From contig JADJOS010000001.1 of NCBI GenBank assembly GCA_016713675.1, positions 2,232,001 through 2,296,000 on the forward strand: a stretch of DNA of 64,000 nt, written 5' to 3'. This DNA is from Acidobacteriota bacterium. Its GTDB lineage: Bacteria; Acidobacteriota; Blastocatellia; Pyrinomonadales; Pyrinomonadaceae. Positions 53,747 to 63,373 of the stretch are shown one piece after another (within the stretch, counting starts at the first letter, position 1; each line of letters begins with the position of its first letter). The notes beneath the pieces were generated by a model. It saw only the letters and a program-made list of their open reading frames with translations. It did no database searches and was not told the DNA's origin. The position numbers and the translations under genes are program-made.

Positions 53747-54903
53747 AAGACCAAACCATAACAATCGAATGTCCGCGATCTGCATCGTCGTATCAAATAT
53801 CGATCCGTGACGGGCATTTGCGTGAATGCGGAAAATGGGTAAGTAAATGTCTCGGTAAGGACGCCGCAAAGATAGTTATCGTTTCAAATCCAACCGTTTA
53901 CAAACTTTACGGATCAGTTGTCGCCGATAACCTGGCGGAGGCCGGATATTCGGTTTCGAGTTGGCTGATGAAGGATGGCGAGGAGCATAAGAACTTTCGT
54001 AGTGTCGAAAAGGCCGTTGCATTTTTCAGCGATTCCGGACTGACCCGAACCGACGCGGTCGTTGCTCTCGGCGGCGGTGTGGTTGGCGATCTCGCGGGAT
54101 TTGCGGCGTCGATCTATCTGCGGGGAATTCGGTTTTTGCAGATTCCGACAACTTTGCTCGCAATGGTAGATTCGTCGGTCGGCGGAAAAACAGGGGTCAA
54201 CGCGGCGTTTGGCAAAAACACGATCGGAGCGTTTCATCAGCCGAGCGGTGTCTTGATCGATCCGTCGGTCCTTGCGACCTTGCCGGCAAGGCAACTGGCG
54301 GCCGGGTTTTGTGAGGTCATAAAACACGGAGCATTGAGCGGGCGAAAGTTGTTCGATCAGACGGCGGAATTTCTTAAAAAATATCCATTGGATCGCTTTG
54401 TTCCCGTCGAGAGAGAAAGCAATCTCAAATCTGAATACTCAGATTTGATTTGTCGAAACGTCGAGTTCAAGGTATCGATCGTGGCCGGCGATGAGCGGGA
54501 ATCTTCTAAACGGACCGACTCGAGATCGCGAAAGATACTCAATTTTGGCCACACTCTCGCTCACGCCCTAGAAAAGGTTACCGATTACAAGTATTTCAAA
54601 CACGGAGAGGCTGTCGGATACGGTATCTTGTATGCGGCGGAACTTTCAAAAACGCTTGCATTGTGCGACAAAAAAGATGTAAAATTGTTGTACGATGTTG
54701 TGCATAGCGTCGGTACGTTACCGTCGCTTACCAATATCGACTCGCAAGAAGTGTTTGAGGCATTTCGTTTTGACAAGAAACGATCCGCAGGTTCGCTGCA
54801 AATGGTATTGCTGAAAGGTATCGGCAAACCGGTCATCGTTAACGACGACGACATTCCAACATCTGCCCACACCAAAGCCCTCAAGCAACTTCTGAAATTC
54901 TAG
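53743..54903 (+). CDS. aroB: 3-dehydroquinate synthase
   Basis: AroB cyclises DAHP to 3-dehydroquinate in the shikimate pathway. The 386-residue protein shows DGEEHKNFRSVEKA, GGGVVGDLAGFAASIYLRGI, PTTLLAMVDSSVGGKTGVN, the zinc ligands around GFCEVIKHG and NFGHTLAHALE, and HGEAVGYGI. The ATG at 53743 overlaps the upstream stop; a longer frame upstream is a shadow of the ABM-fold gene. Confidence 0.95.
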   Translation: MKDQTITIECPRSASSYQISIRDGHLRECGKWVSKCLGKDAAKIVIVSNPTVYKLYGSVVADNLAEAGYSVSSWLMKDGEEHKNFRSVEKAVAFFSDSGLTRTDAVVALGGGVVGDLAGFAASIYLRGIRFLQIPTTLLAMVDSSVGGKTGVNAAFGKNTIGAFHQPSGVLIDPSVLATLPARQLAAGFCEVIKHGALSGRKLFDQTAEFLKKYPLDRFVPVERESNLKSEYSDLICRNVEFKVSIVAGDERESSKRTDSRSRKILNFGHTLAHALEKVTDYKYFKHGEAVGYGILYAAELSKTLALCDKKDVKLLYDVVHSVGTLPSLTNIDSQEVFEAFRFDKKRSAGSLQMVLLKGIGKPVIVNDDDIPTSAHTKALKQLLKF

Positions 54904-54948
54904 ACAAAACGTGATCGAAGTATTTGCGTTTTGGGGAGTTGTGCAAAG

Positions 54949-55356
54949 ATGAGAAAAGCCTTGAAAGACCGCTCCGGCGAACGTGGCAGTGCCGGCGTAA
55001 AGTTTTCGATCGTATTGACGATACTTATTCTAGCCGGGAACGCCGGAATCAATTACATTCCTGTTGCGTATGAGGCCGAAAGCCTCAAATCTGACATGTC
55101 TGCGGCGGTGCTGCAGGGGCTTGCCATGCCCGGCAAGATCAATCCGGTAGATAATGTAAAGGCTCGGGTACAAAAGGCTATGGTCGTAAATTCGGCTCCC
55201 GCCGACGCTACGCTCAATGTAACTCAACAGGGAAATGTGATCCAGGCCCGAGTTACCTACACTAAAAATGTGTCGATACTGCCTTTCGGCATTTACACGT
55301 ACAAGTACCAATTTGATAATACCGCGACGCCAACGGGATTCTTGCTGAAACAATAA
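54949..55356 (+). CDS. single-pass membrane protein, DUF4845-like
   Basis: A 135-residue protein with a basic start (MRKALKDRSGERGSAG), one hydrophobic helix (VKFSIVLTILILAGNAGINY) and an outside domain of about 95 residues. The pattern resembles DUF4845/pseudopilin-like proteins: basic N terminus, Gly-Ser, helix, YEAESLKSDMSAAV. GGGGAG lies about 13 nt before the ATG at 54949. Its stop is 1 bp from the convergent radical SAM gene. Confidence 0.65.
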   Translation: MRKALKDRSGERGSAGVKFSIVLTILILAGNAGINYIPVAYEAESLKSDMSAAVLQGLAMPGKINPVDNVKARVQKAMVVNSAPADATLNVTQQGNVIQARVTYTKNVSILPFGIYTYKYQFDNTATPTGFLLKQ

Positions 55357-55357
55357 A

Positions 55358-57244
55358 TTAGAGCGAAGCGGCGAGAGCTTGTCGGATCTTTAGCGGTTGG
55401 ATCTGCACGAGTGCCTCCGGTGCATCGGCGAGCCAAGTCGAAGGACAAACACCGCACGTAGTGCATTTCTCGACGGCAGGGCAAGGAAGACTCGACAGCG
55501 ATTCGAGGGCTTTGTCGTGTTCGGTTTTCAAGAACTCAAATGACAAGCCCGAATCGATGATCGACCAAGGCAGGTATTCTTCGTAACTTCGGTCACGTGA
55601 GGTGTGAAATGCTGGATCGATGCCGGTTTGACGGATTGCACCGGCAAGATCGCCTTTCATTCTGGCGGCAGTGTCGATCACCTTCGAAACCGTGCGGTCA
55701 CCGGACGAATACAAGGCTTGTTCGTGGGCGATACGGGCAGACATGAACCTGACGTCTACATTCGGGATCTTGCTCAAGCCCTTGCAAACGTATTTGATGC
55801 GCTTTTTAAGTTCTTTTTCGTCACAGATGGCGTCCCATTGGAGCGGCGTGTTTGGCTTGGGCACAAATCCGTTGAGAGACGGGATGATCTTGCCGGCACG
55901 GCCAAATTTCTTTCCGGCTTCGAGCATGCGGTCCTTTATTCTCTCAACCAACACGAACATCTCATCGAGATCTTCCTGCGTCTCTGTCGGCAGGCCGACC
56001 ATCATATAGAGTTTGATGGTAAGCATTCCACGATCGAAGACAGCCCCGCAAATATCAACGATCTCGTCGTTGGTCAGGTTTTTATTGATGACGCGGCGGA
56101 GACGGTCGCTGCCGGTTTCGGGTGCGACAGCGATCTGCTGGTCGCGAGATTCGACAAGTGCGTCTAGAAGTTCATCTGAGATCTGATCGAGCCTCAATGA
56201 GGATACTGATATTCGATAGTCCATCGCTCTAAGTTCGCGAAGGATCGTCGAAATTTCAGGATGATCGCAGACCGCGGTGGAGACGAGGCCGATCTTATTC
56301 GTCTTATGACGCCATTCGCGTGCCTTGGCGAGAATGTCTTTTGCCGGCACGACACGCGGCGGGTAGTAATTGTATCCGGCCCAACAGAATCTGCAACCTT
56401 GTGAACAGCCGCGAGATATCTCGACGAGCAAACGATCACCCATTTCGGCCTCAGGTGACCAGATCGCGGTGGAGGGGCAAAATGTGTCTTGGTTAACAAG
56501 GAACTCTGCGAGTTCTGTTTCGCCGCGTTTGAGTGCCCGCCGAAGCGTTCCCTCTTTCGGATTAACCGAGGCAACCGCTCGGCCTACCCGTTTCGGTACG
56601 CCTTTTTCATTGGGAACGTAATCGAAGACAGTTCCGTCATCGTTGTAGATCACGTCATAGAGCGAAGGCACGTAGAAACCACGGCCGATCTTGGCGAGGG
56701 CGAGCAGGATCTCGTCCTTACCGTCATTTTCGATGATTGCATCGATCAGCTGGTAAGCCAGTACTTCGCCTTCGCCCACGGCAATAACGTCTGTGAAATC
56801 GGCGATCGGCTCGGGGTTGAGAAACGATGCTGCACCGCCCATAATGACGAGCGGGTCAAAATGCGTTCGATCTTTTGACCAAACCGGAATGCCCGAAAGC
56901 TGGAGCATCCGTGCCATGTTCAAATAATCGGTTTCGAAAGAGATCGAGAATGCGACCAGATCGAAATCACGGACCCGGCTCTGAGTTTCGAGCGAAAGCA
57001 GAGGCGTGTTGCTTTTTTCGTATTCCGCAAGTTCGTCGGTGTCGGGCAAGAACACCCGTTCGCATGCAACGCCCGGAATCGCATTGAACAGTTCGTACAT
57101 CGTGTGAAAACCAAGATTGGCCATCCCGATTCCGTGCGTATTTGGATAACACAGAGCGATGCGAAGCTCGGCTCCGCGGGAGATGATATATCCTTCTTCC
57201 GCGGCTAACTTCTTCTTGTAACTCTTTGTGATCTTTCGGCTCAT
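55358..57244 (-). CDS. radical SAM protein with B12-binding-like domain (TIGR03960 type)
   Basis: The 628-residue protein has an N-terminal cobalamin-binding-like fold (IALCYPNTHGIGMANLG, FSISFETDYLNMARML, VIMGGAAS), then the 4Fe-4S motif CSQGCRFC (C280, C284, C287) within EISRGCSQGCRFCWAGY, and KLYMMVGLPTETQEDLDEM. A Cys cluster near the C terminus (CPAVEKCTTCGVC) could bind a second cluster. The family TIGR03960 usually stands next to a TIGR03936 protein; none is here. The substrate is unknown. Confidence 0.88.
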   Translation of the reverse strand: MSRKITKSYKKKLAAEEGYIISRGAELRIALCYPNTHGIGMANLGFHTMYELFNAIPGVACERVFLPDTDELAEYEKSNTPLLSLETQSRVRDFDLVAFSISFETDYLNMARMLQLSGIPVWSKDRTHFDPLVIMGGAASFLNPEPIADFTDVIAVGEGEVLAYQLIDAIIENDGKDEILLALAKIGRGFYVPSLYDVIYNDDGTVFDYVPNEKGVPKRVGRAVASVNPKEGTLRRALKRGETELAEFLVNQDTFCPSTAIWSPEAEMGDRLLVEISRGCSQGCRFCWAGYNYYPPRVVPAKDILAKAREWRHKTNKIGLVSTAVCDHPEISTILRELRAMDYRISVSSLRLDQISDELLDALVESRDQQIAVAPETGSDRLRRVINKNLTNDEIVDICGAVFDRGMLTIKLYMMVGLPTETQEDLDEMFVLVERIKDRMLEAGKKFGRAGKIIPSLNGFVPKPNTPLQWDAICDEKELKKRIKYVCKGLSKIPNVDVRFMSARIAHEQALYSSGDRTVSKVIDTAARMKGDLAGAIRQTGIDPAFHTSRDRSYEEYLPWSIIDSGLSFEFLKTEHDKALESLSSLPCPAVEKCTTCGVCPSTWLADAPEALVQIQPLKIRQALAASL

Positions 57245-57423
57245 AAATACAATCTTAGAGCATAGCAGGTTTTGTGAGGTGGAGGTTAGCGCTAAACGCT
57301 CTTGTCATTACACTGTTGCGTTTCGTTAATATTTCCGGATCTGAAGTAAGTGGATCCTGTCGAGCCTGACATAAAAGCAAAACAATTCCGCCGAGTTGCA
57401 GGATAGACTGTCTGGGTTTGGCT

Positions 57424-58695
57424 TTATTTCTTTTTCTTCTCTTGCTTTCCGGGTGCAATGTAATACGGACGGTGCTGGACCTGATATACCTTATCATCGA
57501 AGACTCCGTCGCCGTCAACATCGACCTTGACTTCAAGTTTGTTGCGCGAGCCTGGCGGGCGTTTTTCTGCAAGGTCGTAGGCGAGGCTGTATTGATTACG
57601 CATCAACGCATTGATCTCCTGCAGATAACCAGGGACTTCGCCCTCAAATGTCATTGGAAAGTGCTTACCGCCGGACTCCTTAGCGATCGTATTCATCGAA
57701 TTTTGTGCCTGGAGAAAAGTAAGTCTCCCGGGAGTTCCGCTAATATCATCGAGAGGTCCAAGGTATTGTTCGAATCTTTTGTAAAAAAGATTCCCTGTAC
57801 TAATTATATAAACCGGAACTCCGGCCTCTTGCACGATCCGCCGAGCCTCGGCATAGTTTGATTTGCTAAATGTGTCTATCCCGCTTGCGACCAGAATGAT
57901 TGCTTTTCGTTTTGCTTTCAGATTGGCCATTCCGCTGTAGTCGGACTGCTTTCCTTTATCATAATCGCCGCTTTGGTCGAGAACGACAGAATCGCCCTTG
58001 CCGCCAAGCAAAGTGAATTTGATCGCATCCCACAAATTGTTTTCGCGAAAGGCGGGATTATTTCTCAACAAAATGTCCACGGTCTTGCGCAGCTGCTGCG
58101 GGTCATTTGTAAAATCTGTGATAGGTGTCGGACGCATATCGAACGCGATGACCGAAGCGTAGTCGTTCGGGGCCTTAATAAAATTGGAGAGAAAGTAGGC
58201 GACAGGTTTTATCACCTCATAGATGCCCGGTTCAAAGCGTCCGCCGGCCGCACTCCCGAGTAATTCGGTCCATTTGCTGTACTCCACGACCAGAGTCACC
58301 GTGATCGGAGCCTCGGGCGTCGAGAAACTGCTGATGCTTTGCTTGACGCCGTTCTCAAAGATAGCGAAGTTTTCCTTTTTCAGCCCCGTTAATATCCCAC
58401 CCGTTTTCTTGTTGATAACGACGGCATCAACATTGACAAGATTCGTATCGACCCTTTCGACCGTGTCGTCGATGATAGCGTTCTTTTCTTCCTCTTCGCG
58501 CTTCTTAGCGTCTTCGATTGCCTTCTTCTCTTCTTCGGTAAGCTGTTTCGGGCGATTGTTCTTCTTACCGTCACCTGTGGGGGTGTCGGGTCTTTGCGGT
58601 TTTGATTGAGCAAGCGTGACCGGAGCGACGGACGACAGCAGCACAGCGATCAACAAAGTGACACCAAAAGCAAATCGAAAAACGGCTAAGAACAT
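57424..58695 (-). CDS. secreted VWFA-related protein, acidobacterial type
   Basis: A 423-residue protein with a signal peptide (FAFGVTLLIAVLLSSVAPVTLA) and a highly charged Lys/Glu helix (about 45-75), then VNVDAVVINKKTGGILTGLK, FAIFENGVKQSISSF, and a von Willebrand A-like domain (ITVTLVVEYSKWTEL, KAIILVASGIDTFS). The metal site DxSxS is not conserved (VEYSK), as in the VWFA-related family TIGR03436. AAGGA is 8 nt upstream of the ATG at 58695. Partner unknown. Confidence 0.85.
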   Translation of the reverse strand: MFLAVFRFAFGVTLLIAVLLSSVAPVTLAQSKPQRPDTPTGDGKKNNRPKQLTEEEKKAIEDAKKREEEEKNAIIDDTVERVDTNLVNVDAVVINKKTGGILTGLKKENFAIFENGVKQSISSFSTPEAPITVTLVVEYSKWTELLGSAAGGRFEPGIYEVIKPVAYFLSNFIKAPNDYASVIAFDMRPTPITDFTNDPQQLRKTVDILLRNNPAFRENNLWDAIKFTLLGGKGDSVVLDQSGDYDKGKQSDYSGMANLKAKRKAIILVASGIDTFSKSNYAEARRIVQEAGVPVYIISTGNLFYKRFEQYLGPLDDISGTPGRLTFLQAQNSMNTIAKESGGKHFPMTFEGEVPGYLQEINALMRNQYSLAYDLAEKRPPGSRNKLEVKVDVDGDGVFDDKVYQVQHRPYYIAPGKQEKKKK

Positions 58696-58805
58696 AATTG
58701 GATCCTTTATAACGAGACGTAAATATTTGATACCGATTGTCCACCTGTGGTTGGTTAATATCAAGAAATATCGGTGTGTTCAGACTCCTCGCATCTGCTT
58801 CTACG

Positions 58806-58835
58806 AAAATGGCCCGGCTTTGAATGGCCGGGCCA
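58806..58835 (-). terminator. probable terminator of the FG-GAP protease gene
   Basis: tggcccggc and gccgggcca form a perfect 9-bp stem with an 8-nt loop; on the minus strand tttt follows. It lies 25 bp after the stop. Confidence 0.65.
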
Positions 58836-58859
58836 AAGAGTATTCCAAATGACACTAAA

Positions 58860-60734
58860 CTACTTGATGTACGCGGACGGAACCGGCTGGTCACCCGTCG
58901 AACCAAACGGTTGGATTAGATATCCTGCTGTGGACCGATTGACATACCATATTGACGTTGAGGGGCGAAATATCGCCGCATCGGTCATTCCGTCGCCATC
59001 ATAGTCACCGGGAGCGGGCTTATCGCCAAAGGTGCCAAAGGGAAACGCATAATATGTCAGGTCCTGACTGCGGAGTACGAACCACTCGCCGGTCGATGGC
59101 CGCCACAGTGCAATATCGGCCTGTCGATCACCGGTGTAGTCGGACGGTACCGGATAGTCGGATGCAGTACCGAATTGGGCGGCAAAGACTCCTCCCGAGC
59201 TCTTTTGTACCCACCACTCGGCGCCATTCGTGCCGGCTCTGCGAAAGACAGCGATATCAGCTTTGCCATCACCATCAAAGTCTGACGAGACAGGCGCGTC
59301 CGTTGTCAATCCGAATTGTTGTATGGTGGTACCACCGGACGAATTGCTTATATACCAAGTTGCGGTCGAAGGACGAAAGATCGTCGGATCCGCTTTGAGG
59401 TCGCCATCATAATCGGCGGGCAGAGGCACATCACCGTTCATTCCAAACGGAAACGCAAAGAAAGTCCTGTCTTCGCTCCTGAGTACATACCAGAACCCAC
59501 TCGCCGGTCTAAAAAATGCCAGATCCAACCGCCCGTCTCCGGTAAAGTCCGCCGGCGTGATAGTGTCATCCAAAGTGCCAAACTGAACGGCACCGTTTGA
59601 ACCGTTGTTGCTTTTTAGATACCACCATTCGCCGGCAGCCGGACGATAGATCGCAAGATCGGTCCGTCCGTCGCCGTCAACGTCGAATGGAGTTTTCGAC
59701 ACCGGAGCGGTGCTGTCGTAGCCGATAACATCTAAAGTTATTTCCTCCGGTGTCCAGTCCATTACGTCAGCGTATTCGCCCGGACAAGTAGATGAATTCT
59801 GAACATATGGATCAGGATTGGGGCAGCTTCCGCTAAGCCAGTCACCTAGATCGCCCATGGGGTCCTGGTTAAAATCGACTATTCTGCTGACACCTCCGTC
59901 AATCGAAAAATACCGACTTCCGCTGGTTGTCAGGTTTCGCGTGCCCGGAGATGACCAACTGAAAATGTCCGCTGGCCTGACATTTGGAAAGATATTGATA
60001 TACGAACCCATTCCCAGGATCTCATTGATCTCATGCTGCAACACCTTTTGAGCATCATAATTCCCATTGGCAGGACGGGTAAAGGAAAGAGCTTGGGCCG
60101 AGTTCAGAGTGACAATCCCGTCGAATGTGCCGCCGGGAATTGTCCCTCCGGCAGTCATAGTTCCGGGAGTCGAAAGCCCGATCGCCCGCCCATTCGAGCT
60201 TGCGACATATGTCAACGAAGTGAGGGCACTGCCGGGGAGACTGGCGTTGGCTGTGACGTCCGCTGTTGTTTTTGCGTCGCTTTGAAGTCCTCCTACGTAC
60301 GAGTTCCAGGGAACGGAGTATATGACATAGTTGGCAACCCCGATGCTGCCGGATCCAAGTGGCGAACCATTCGGCTGAGTGGTCGAATATCGAAACAGTA
60401 TCGACACTGTAACGTCGTCCTTAAATTGGGTCCTGTACATTTCGACCACTCGGTTAATACAGGCTTGAATCGCCTCGGCATTTGGGTTTGTCATTATCGA
60501 CGCATCAAAGGTCGCGTTGATGGTCAGGCCTGTAGAGGGCTGCGGTCTGGGCAAATGGGCCTGACGGACGATCGATCCGCGATTTGCCGGAATGTTCGTC
60601 CCGATCGTCTTGCCGGTTCCAGTATCAGCTGCAAAAACAACGTTATCGTTCTGGGCAGTTGCCGGCTGCAAGAGGCTCAGAGATATTAAGATCGATGTGA
60701 GAGCGGTGGCGGTATGTAGGCTCAGACTGTTCAT
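58860..60734 (-). CDS. secreted zincin-like protein with six FG-GAP repeats
   Basis: The 624-residue precursor has a signal peptide (SLHTATALTSILISLSLLQPATA). The first half has a protease-like domain with QHEINEILGMGS (HEXXE), as in the NF038122-type predicted metalloproteases; a third zinc ligand is not obvious. The second half has six repeats of about 46 residues: DVDGDGRTDLAIYRP, DYDGDGMTDAAIFRP and so on, each with a calcium-binding DxDGDG loop and an FG motif, ending PVPSAYIK. Repeats 2 and 5 are closest to each other. AAAGGAG is 6 nt upstream of the ATG at 60734, which decides the start. Confidence 0.85.
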   Translation of the reverse strand: MNSLSLHTATALTSILISLSLLQPATAQNDNVVFAADTGTGKTIGTNIPANRGSIVRQAHLPRPQPSTGLTINATFDASIMTNPNAEAIQACINRVVEMYRTQFKDDVTVSILFRYSTTQPNGSPLGSGSIGVANYVIYSVPWNSYVGGLQSDAKTTADVTANASLPGSALTSLTYVASSNGRAIGLSTPGTMTAGGTIPGGTFDGIVTLNSAQALSFTRPANGNYDAQKVLQHEINEILGMGSYINIFPNVRPADIFSWSSPGTRNLTTSGSRYFSIDGGVSRIVDFNQDPMGDLGDWLSGSCPNPDPYVQNSSTCPGEYADVMDWTPEEITLDVIGYDSTAPVSKTPFDVDGDGRTDLAIYRPAAGEWWYLKSNNGSNGAVQFGTLDDTITPADFTGDGRLDLAFFRPASGFWYVLRSEDRTFFAFPFGMNGDVPLPADYDGDLKADPTIFRPSTATWYISNSSGGTTIQQFGLTTDAPVSSDFDGDGKADIAVFRRAGTNGAEWWVQKSSGGVFAAQFGTASDYPVPSDYTGDRQADIALWRPSTGEWFVLRSQDLTYYAFPFGTFGDKPAPGDYDGDGMTDAAIFRPSTSIWYVNRSTAGYLIQPFGSTGDQPVPSAYIK

Positions 60735-60882
60735 ATGGCTCCTTTCGAACCACATGGGCGGTACCGCTGAAACTGCTTGGGTCTGTCTTGCCGAATCTTA
60801 TTTCATTGCCATTGTTTGCTCTAAAAACTTGCCCGGCTTCGTCGAATGAAAAGCGCCGTCCCGTAAATTGCGGGTCATTCAT
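60643..60882 (-). CDS. possible small leader ORF overlapping the start of the protease gene
   Basis: From the ATG at 60882 a 79-codon frame reads FSFDEAGQVFRANNGNEIRF and GKTDPSSFSGTAHVVRKEP with protein-like composition in its first 50 codons, then runs 92 bp into the next gene in another frame. No good ribosome site is visible. It could be a short coding leader or untranslated RNA that looks coding by chance. Confidence 0.3.
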   Translation of the reverse strand: MNDPQFTGRRFSFDEAGQVFRANNGNEIRFGKTDPSSFSGTAHVVRKEPYEQSEPTYRHRSHIDLNISEPLAAGNCPER

Positions 60883-60969
60883 TTGTTTTCAAGCGGTAAC
60901 GGAAATGTGATCCACTACTCCCCATTCTATACCTCTTGTGAATAAATGCACAAGCGAAATGACGTGCGA

Positions 60970-61002
60970 AAATGAGAAAGCCCGCGGCTAAATGCACGGG
61001 CC
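60970..61002 (-). terminator. possible weak terminator of the PA-IL-like gene
   Basis: On the minus strand gcccg and cgggc form a 5-bp stem around a 12-nt loop, followed by tttctcatttt, just after the stop of the gene at 61035. Weaker than the others in the window. Confidence 0.4.
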
Positions 61003-61034
61003 AAAATGACAAGTGAAGAAATACGTTTTACCGG

Positions 61035-61793
61035 CTATTCGCCGCCATCGGGGTAGACCTCGATCTTGACTTCGAAAGCCCCCGAATTATCGTCGAGGTT
61101 GCCTTCGTTGATTCCAAGGAACAAGGCTCCGTCGCGGGTAGCAGTGAATTCGCGGTCCGCACCGACGTAGATGAAATCGTTATTATCATCGCCGATAACC
61201 GCGAGCAGAGCACCAGTCGGAACATTTTTAAGCAATTTGTTGGGATCCGAAAGGTCGCCGACACCGGACGAGGGTGAACTTTTGCCTCCGCCAAGTGAGA
61301 CCTTGCCATCCCCTGAGATGTGGATCCGTTGGCCCTTTTTGACGACCCAACCTGTGTTCGTCCAACCATTGGCAGTGTTGTCAGCGAGGACCTTTATGTT
61401 CCACGATATTGGTTTTGCCTTTGCTACGGCTTTGGATGGCTGTTGGGCGGTCGGCGTGGTCCGCGTGTTGTCCGACGTGATCACACGCGGCGGATCAACC
61501 TGTTTATCCGGCTGTTTATAGACAGCATTACGGTTCGTGGTCTCGCCGGTTTTCGGCATGATCGGTGAGTCAAATGAGATCGATTCGATCTCTGACGCGT
61601 TATATGTCATCTGACGGCTGCGCGAGCCATCACCGATCATTATGGTAAATTTACCGCCGGCAAAAGAAGTGATCTTTCCTTTAAGAATGCTCCCGTCCTT
61701 GAGCCTGATCGTGTCAGCAAATGCCAACATCGAAAGCGATAAGACCAGAACAAGTGAGCATATGATGCGTAAAAGACCGGGCCGATTTGACAT
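61035..61793 (-). CDS. secreted protein with PA-IL-like (LecA) domain
   Basis: A 252-residue protein with signal peptide (LLRIICSLVLVLSLSMLAFA). N-terminal DTIRLKDGSILKGKITSF and YNASEIESISFDSP form a small beta-barrel-like domain common in exported proteins. The C-terminal half (NGWTNTGWVVKKGQRIHISG, NVPTGALLAVIGDD, FLGINEGNLDDNSGAFEV) has the pattern of the galactose-binding lectin PA-IL. The calcium and sugar ligands cannot be confirmed by eye. GGAGGA is 5 nt upstream of the ATG at 61793. Confidence 0.82.
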   Translation of the reverse strand: MSNRPGLLRIICSLVLVLSLSMLAFADTIRLKDGSILKGKITSFAGGKFTIMIGDGSRSRQMTYNASEIESISFDSPIMPKTGETTNRNAVYKQPDKQVDPPRVITSDNTRTTPTAQQPSKAVAKAKPISWNIKVLADNTANGWTNTGWVVKKGQRIHISGDGKVSLGGGKSSPSSGVGDLSDPNKLLKNVPTGALLAVIGDDNNDFIYVGADREFTATRDGALFLGINEGNLDDNSGAFEVKIEVYPDGGE

Positions 61794-62110
61794 ATTTCCT
61801 CCAAAGGGCGAGCGAGCGGGGCCAACAGTGACTTGAGCCGTGCTTCGTACCGAAAAATTGATGATATTCAGTTGTCTTACGTTGCTAAATATGTGCATTT
61901 GCACAAATTCATCGTCCATCATACATAAATTACCTAATGTTGTAAATGAATTATTGCTCCGTAGATCGTTGATAACAATATAGTTTGTGTCATATTTAGC
62001 CCGAACGATTTCCACAGTGGTTTTCCACAGCTCGCGAGATTGTCGGCCATGGATTCATAGTCCTTGAAGAAATTGAAAAAATGTGTCACAAGTTACGTGG
62101 AGGCATCATT
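61794..62110. other. divergent intergenic region of about 317 bp
   Basis: AT-rich region between the PA-IL-like gene and the gene at 62111; it must hold both promoters. Two tttccacag direct repeats are at 62009 and 62022. I cannot assign boxes with confidence. Confidence 0.5.
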
Positions 62111-63373
62111 ATGAAACGCGCTCTATTCGTTACGATCTCAATAATCTATTTTGCTATCTCCGCTTCTGCTCAGAGTGAGACACCGACTCCATCACCGACG
62201 CCCGTCCCGAGGATCGACCTAATTGACGAGCAAAAAAAACTCATCGAAAAGGAGACCGAACTGCTCGAGGCACGCACCAAATACCTCAAGGCCTACGCCG
62301 ATGCTGCCGGAGCCAGCAGTGCGACCCGCGACAACACCGGCGGCAAGACGGCTTTTCAGCTCGATAAGGAACCGATCCTCGAAACGATCGCCCTCAGCTA
62401 CGAAGCCGTCGACGAGATCGCAGGTCGCGTCGAATCGAGGATCAAACCGTTTATGGGCAATTATGACAGGATCGTGCTGTTCTACGAGCCCGACTTTCTT
62501 TCGCTCTCGCGTTACCGGCTGTATCGCGAAGAAGCGAAACTCGCGCTGGCCAATTACGAAGCCCTGATCAAGGCCGTCGAAGAGGAGGCCAAGAAACAGG
62601 ATGTCGAGAAGGTCGTCGGCATTGAATCGATCGACAGAAGCGGCGGCAGTATGATCACGGCGTTAAGTATGCCCGGAATCGCCGGTGCGGCGGTCAAATC
62701 CGTGGCCGATCTGATCTCGTTGTTTCGCACAGATACTACGATCTCCGAATCGATCAACGTGATCGATACCAAGTCAATAAATGCAGTGATCGCCGGGAAA
62801 CTGCTTGGTAGCCAGAGCGGCAAGATCATTTACAATCCCGAGCAGTTCGTACCGGAATATGATATTGGGATCGGCGATCCAAATTCGTTCTACCAAACCG
62901 TTAGCCGTCTGCGGGCCAGCGCCGGATATGTCGATTATCTGATGGAAGCGATCGATCACATGCCGCCAAAGCAGCAGCGAAGCGAAGGAACGGCCCGCCT
63001 CATCGCCAGTATCAAGATCGTTAAAAAGCAGCTGGATCTGCTTGCATTTAAGATCGAGCAGGACCCGATACCGGAGACATCAGCGGAAAAGGCCGCCTAT
63101 ACCGAGTTTCGATCAATGGTCCGAGCCGAAAAGCTCGATCGGTTCTTGAACGCGGCAAGCGGGCGAACCGGAATTCTTAAGGTTCGTCTGCTCACATCCG
63201 GCGGCAGCCGGCGTGAGAGCCGAAACCTATTACTTGGAACCAAGACTGATTACAGCGGCAGTGCCGTGATAGAGCTAGCTCTGTATGATACGGACGGAAC
63301 GATGCGGATCTCCGAAGTGATGCTCCATCACACTGGATTTCGTAAGTTCAGGACGCAGAAAGTAAAGCCTTAG
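62111..63373 (+). CDS. secreted protein of unknown function
   Basis: A 420-residue protein with a signal peptide (ALFVTISIIYFAISASA) and a short Pro/Thr spacer (TPTPSPTPVP), followed by a charged helix (about 38-65, LIDEQKKLIEKETELLEART), a long alpha-rich middle with LANYEALIKAVEEEAKKQ, and a C-terminal beta part (ILKVRLLTSGGSRR, GSAVIELALYDTDG). I do not recognise a family. GGAGG lies 7 nt before the ATG at 62111. It converges on mobA with a 4-bp overlap. Confidence 0.72.
   Translation: MKRALFVTISIIYFAISASAQSETPTPSPTPVPRIDLIDEQKKLIEKETELLEARTKYLKAYADAAGASSATRDNTGGKTAFQLDKEPILETIALSYEAVDEIAGRVESRIKPFMGNYDRIVLFYEPDFLSLSRYRLYREEAKLALANYEALIKAVEEEAKKQDVEKVVGIESIDRSGGSMITALSMPGIAGAAVKSVADLISLFRTDTTISESINVIDTKSINAVIAGKLLGSQSGKIIYNPEQFVPEYDIGIGDPNSFYQTVSRLRASAGYVDYLMEAIDHMPPKQQRSEGTARLIASIKIVKKQLDLLAFKIEQDPIPETSAEKAAYTEFRSMVRAEKLDRFLNAASGRTGILKVRLLTSGGSRRESRNLLLGTKTDYSGSAVIELALYDTDGTMRISEVMLHHTGFRKFRTQKVKP

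Noticed and set aside
60735..60900. cyclic-di-GMP (GEMM) riboswitch upstream of the protease gene
   Set aside because: gcaaac and gaaa occur in a suggestive order, but the conserved second half and pairing do not fit.
62009..62030. DnaA boxes / replication origin
   Set aside because: One tttccacag copy and its ttttccaca neighbour resemble relaxed DnaA boxes, but there is no cluster and no dnaA, dnaN or gidA nearby.
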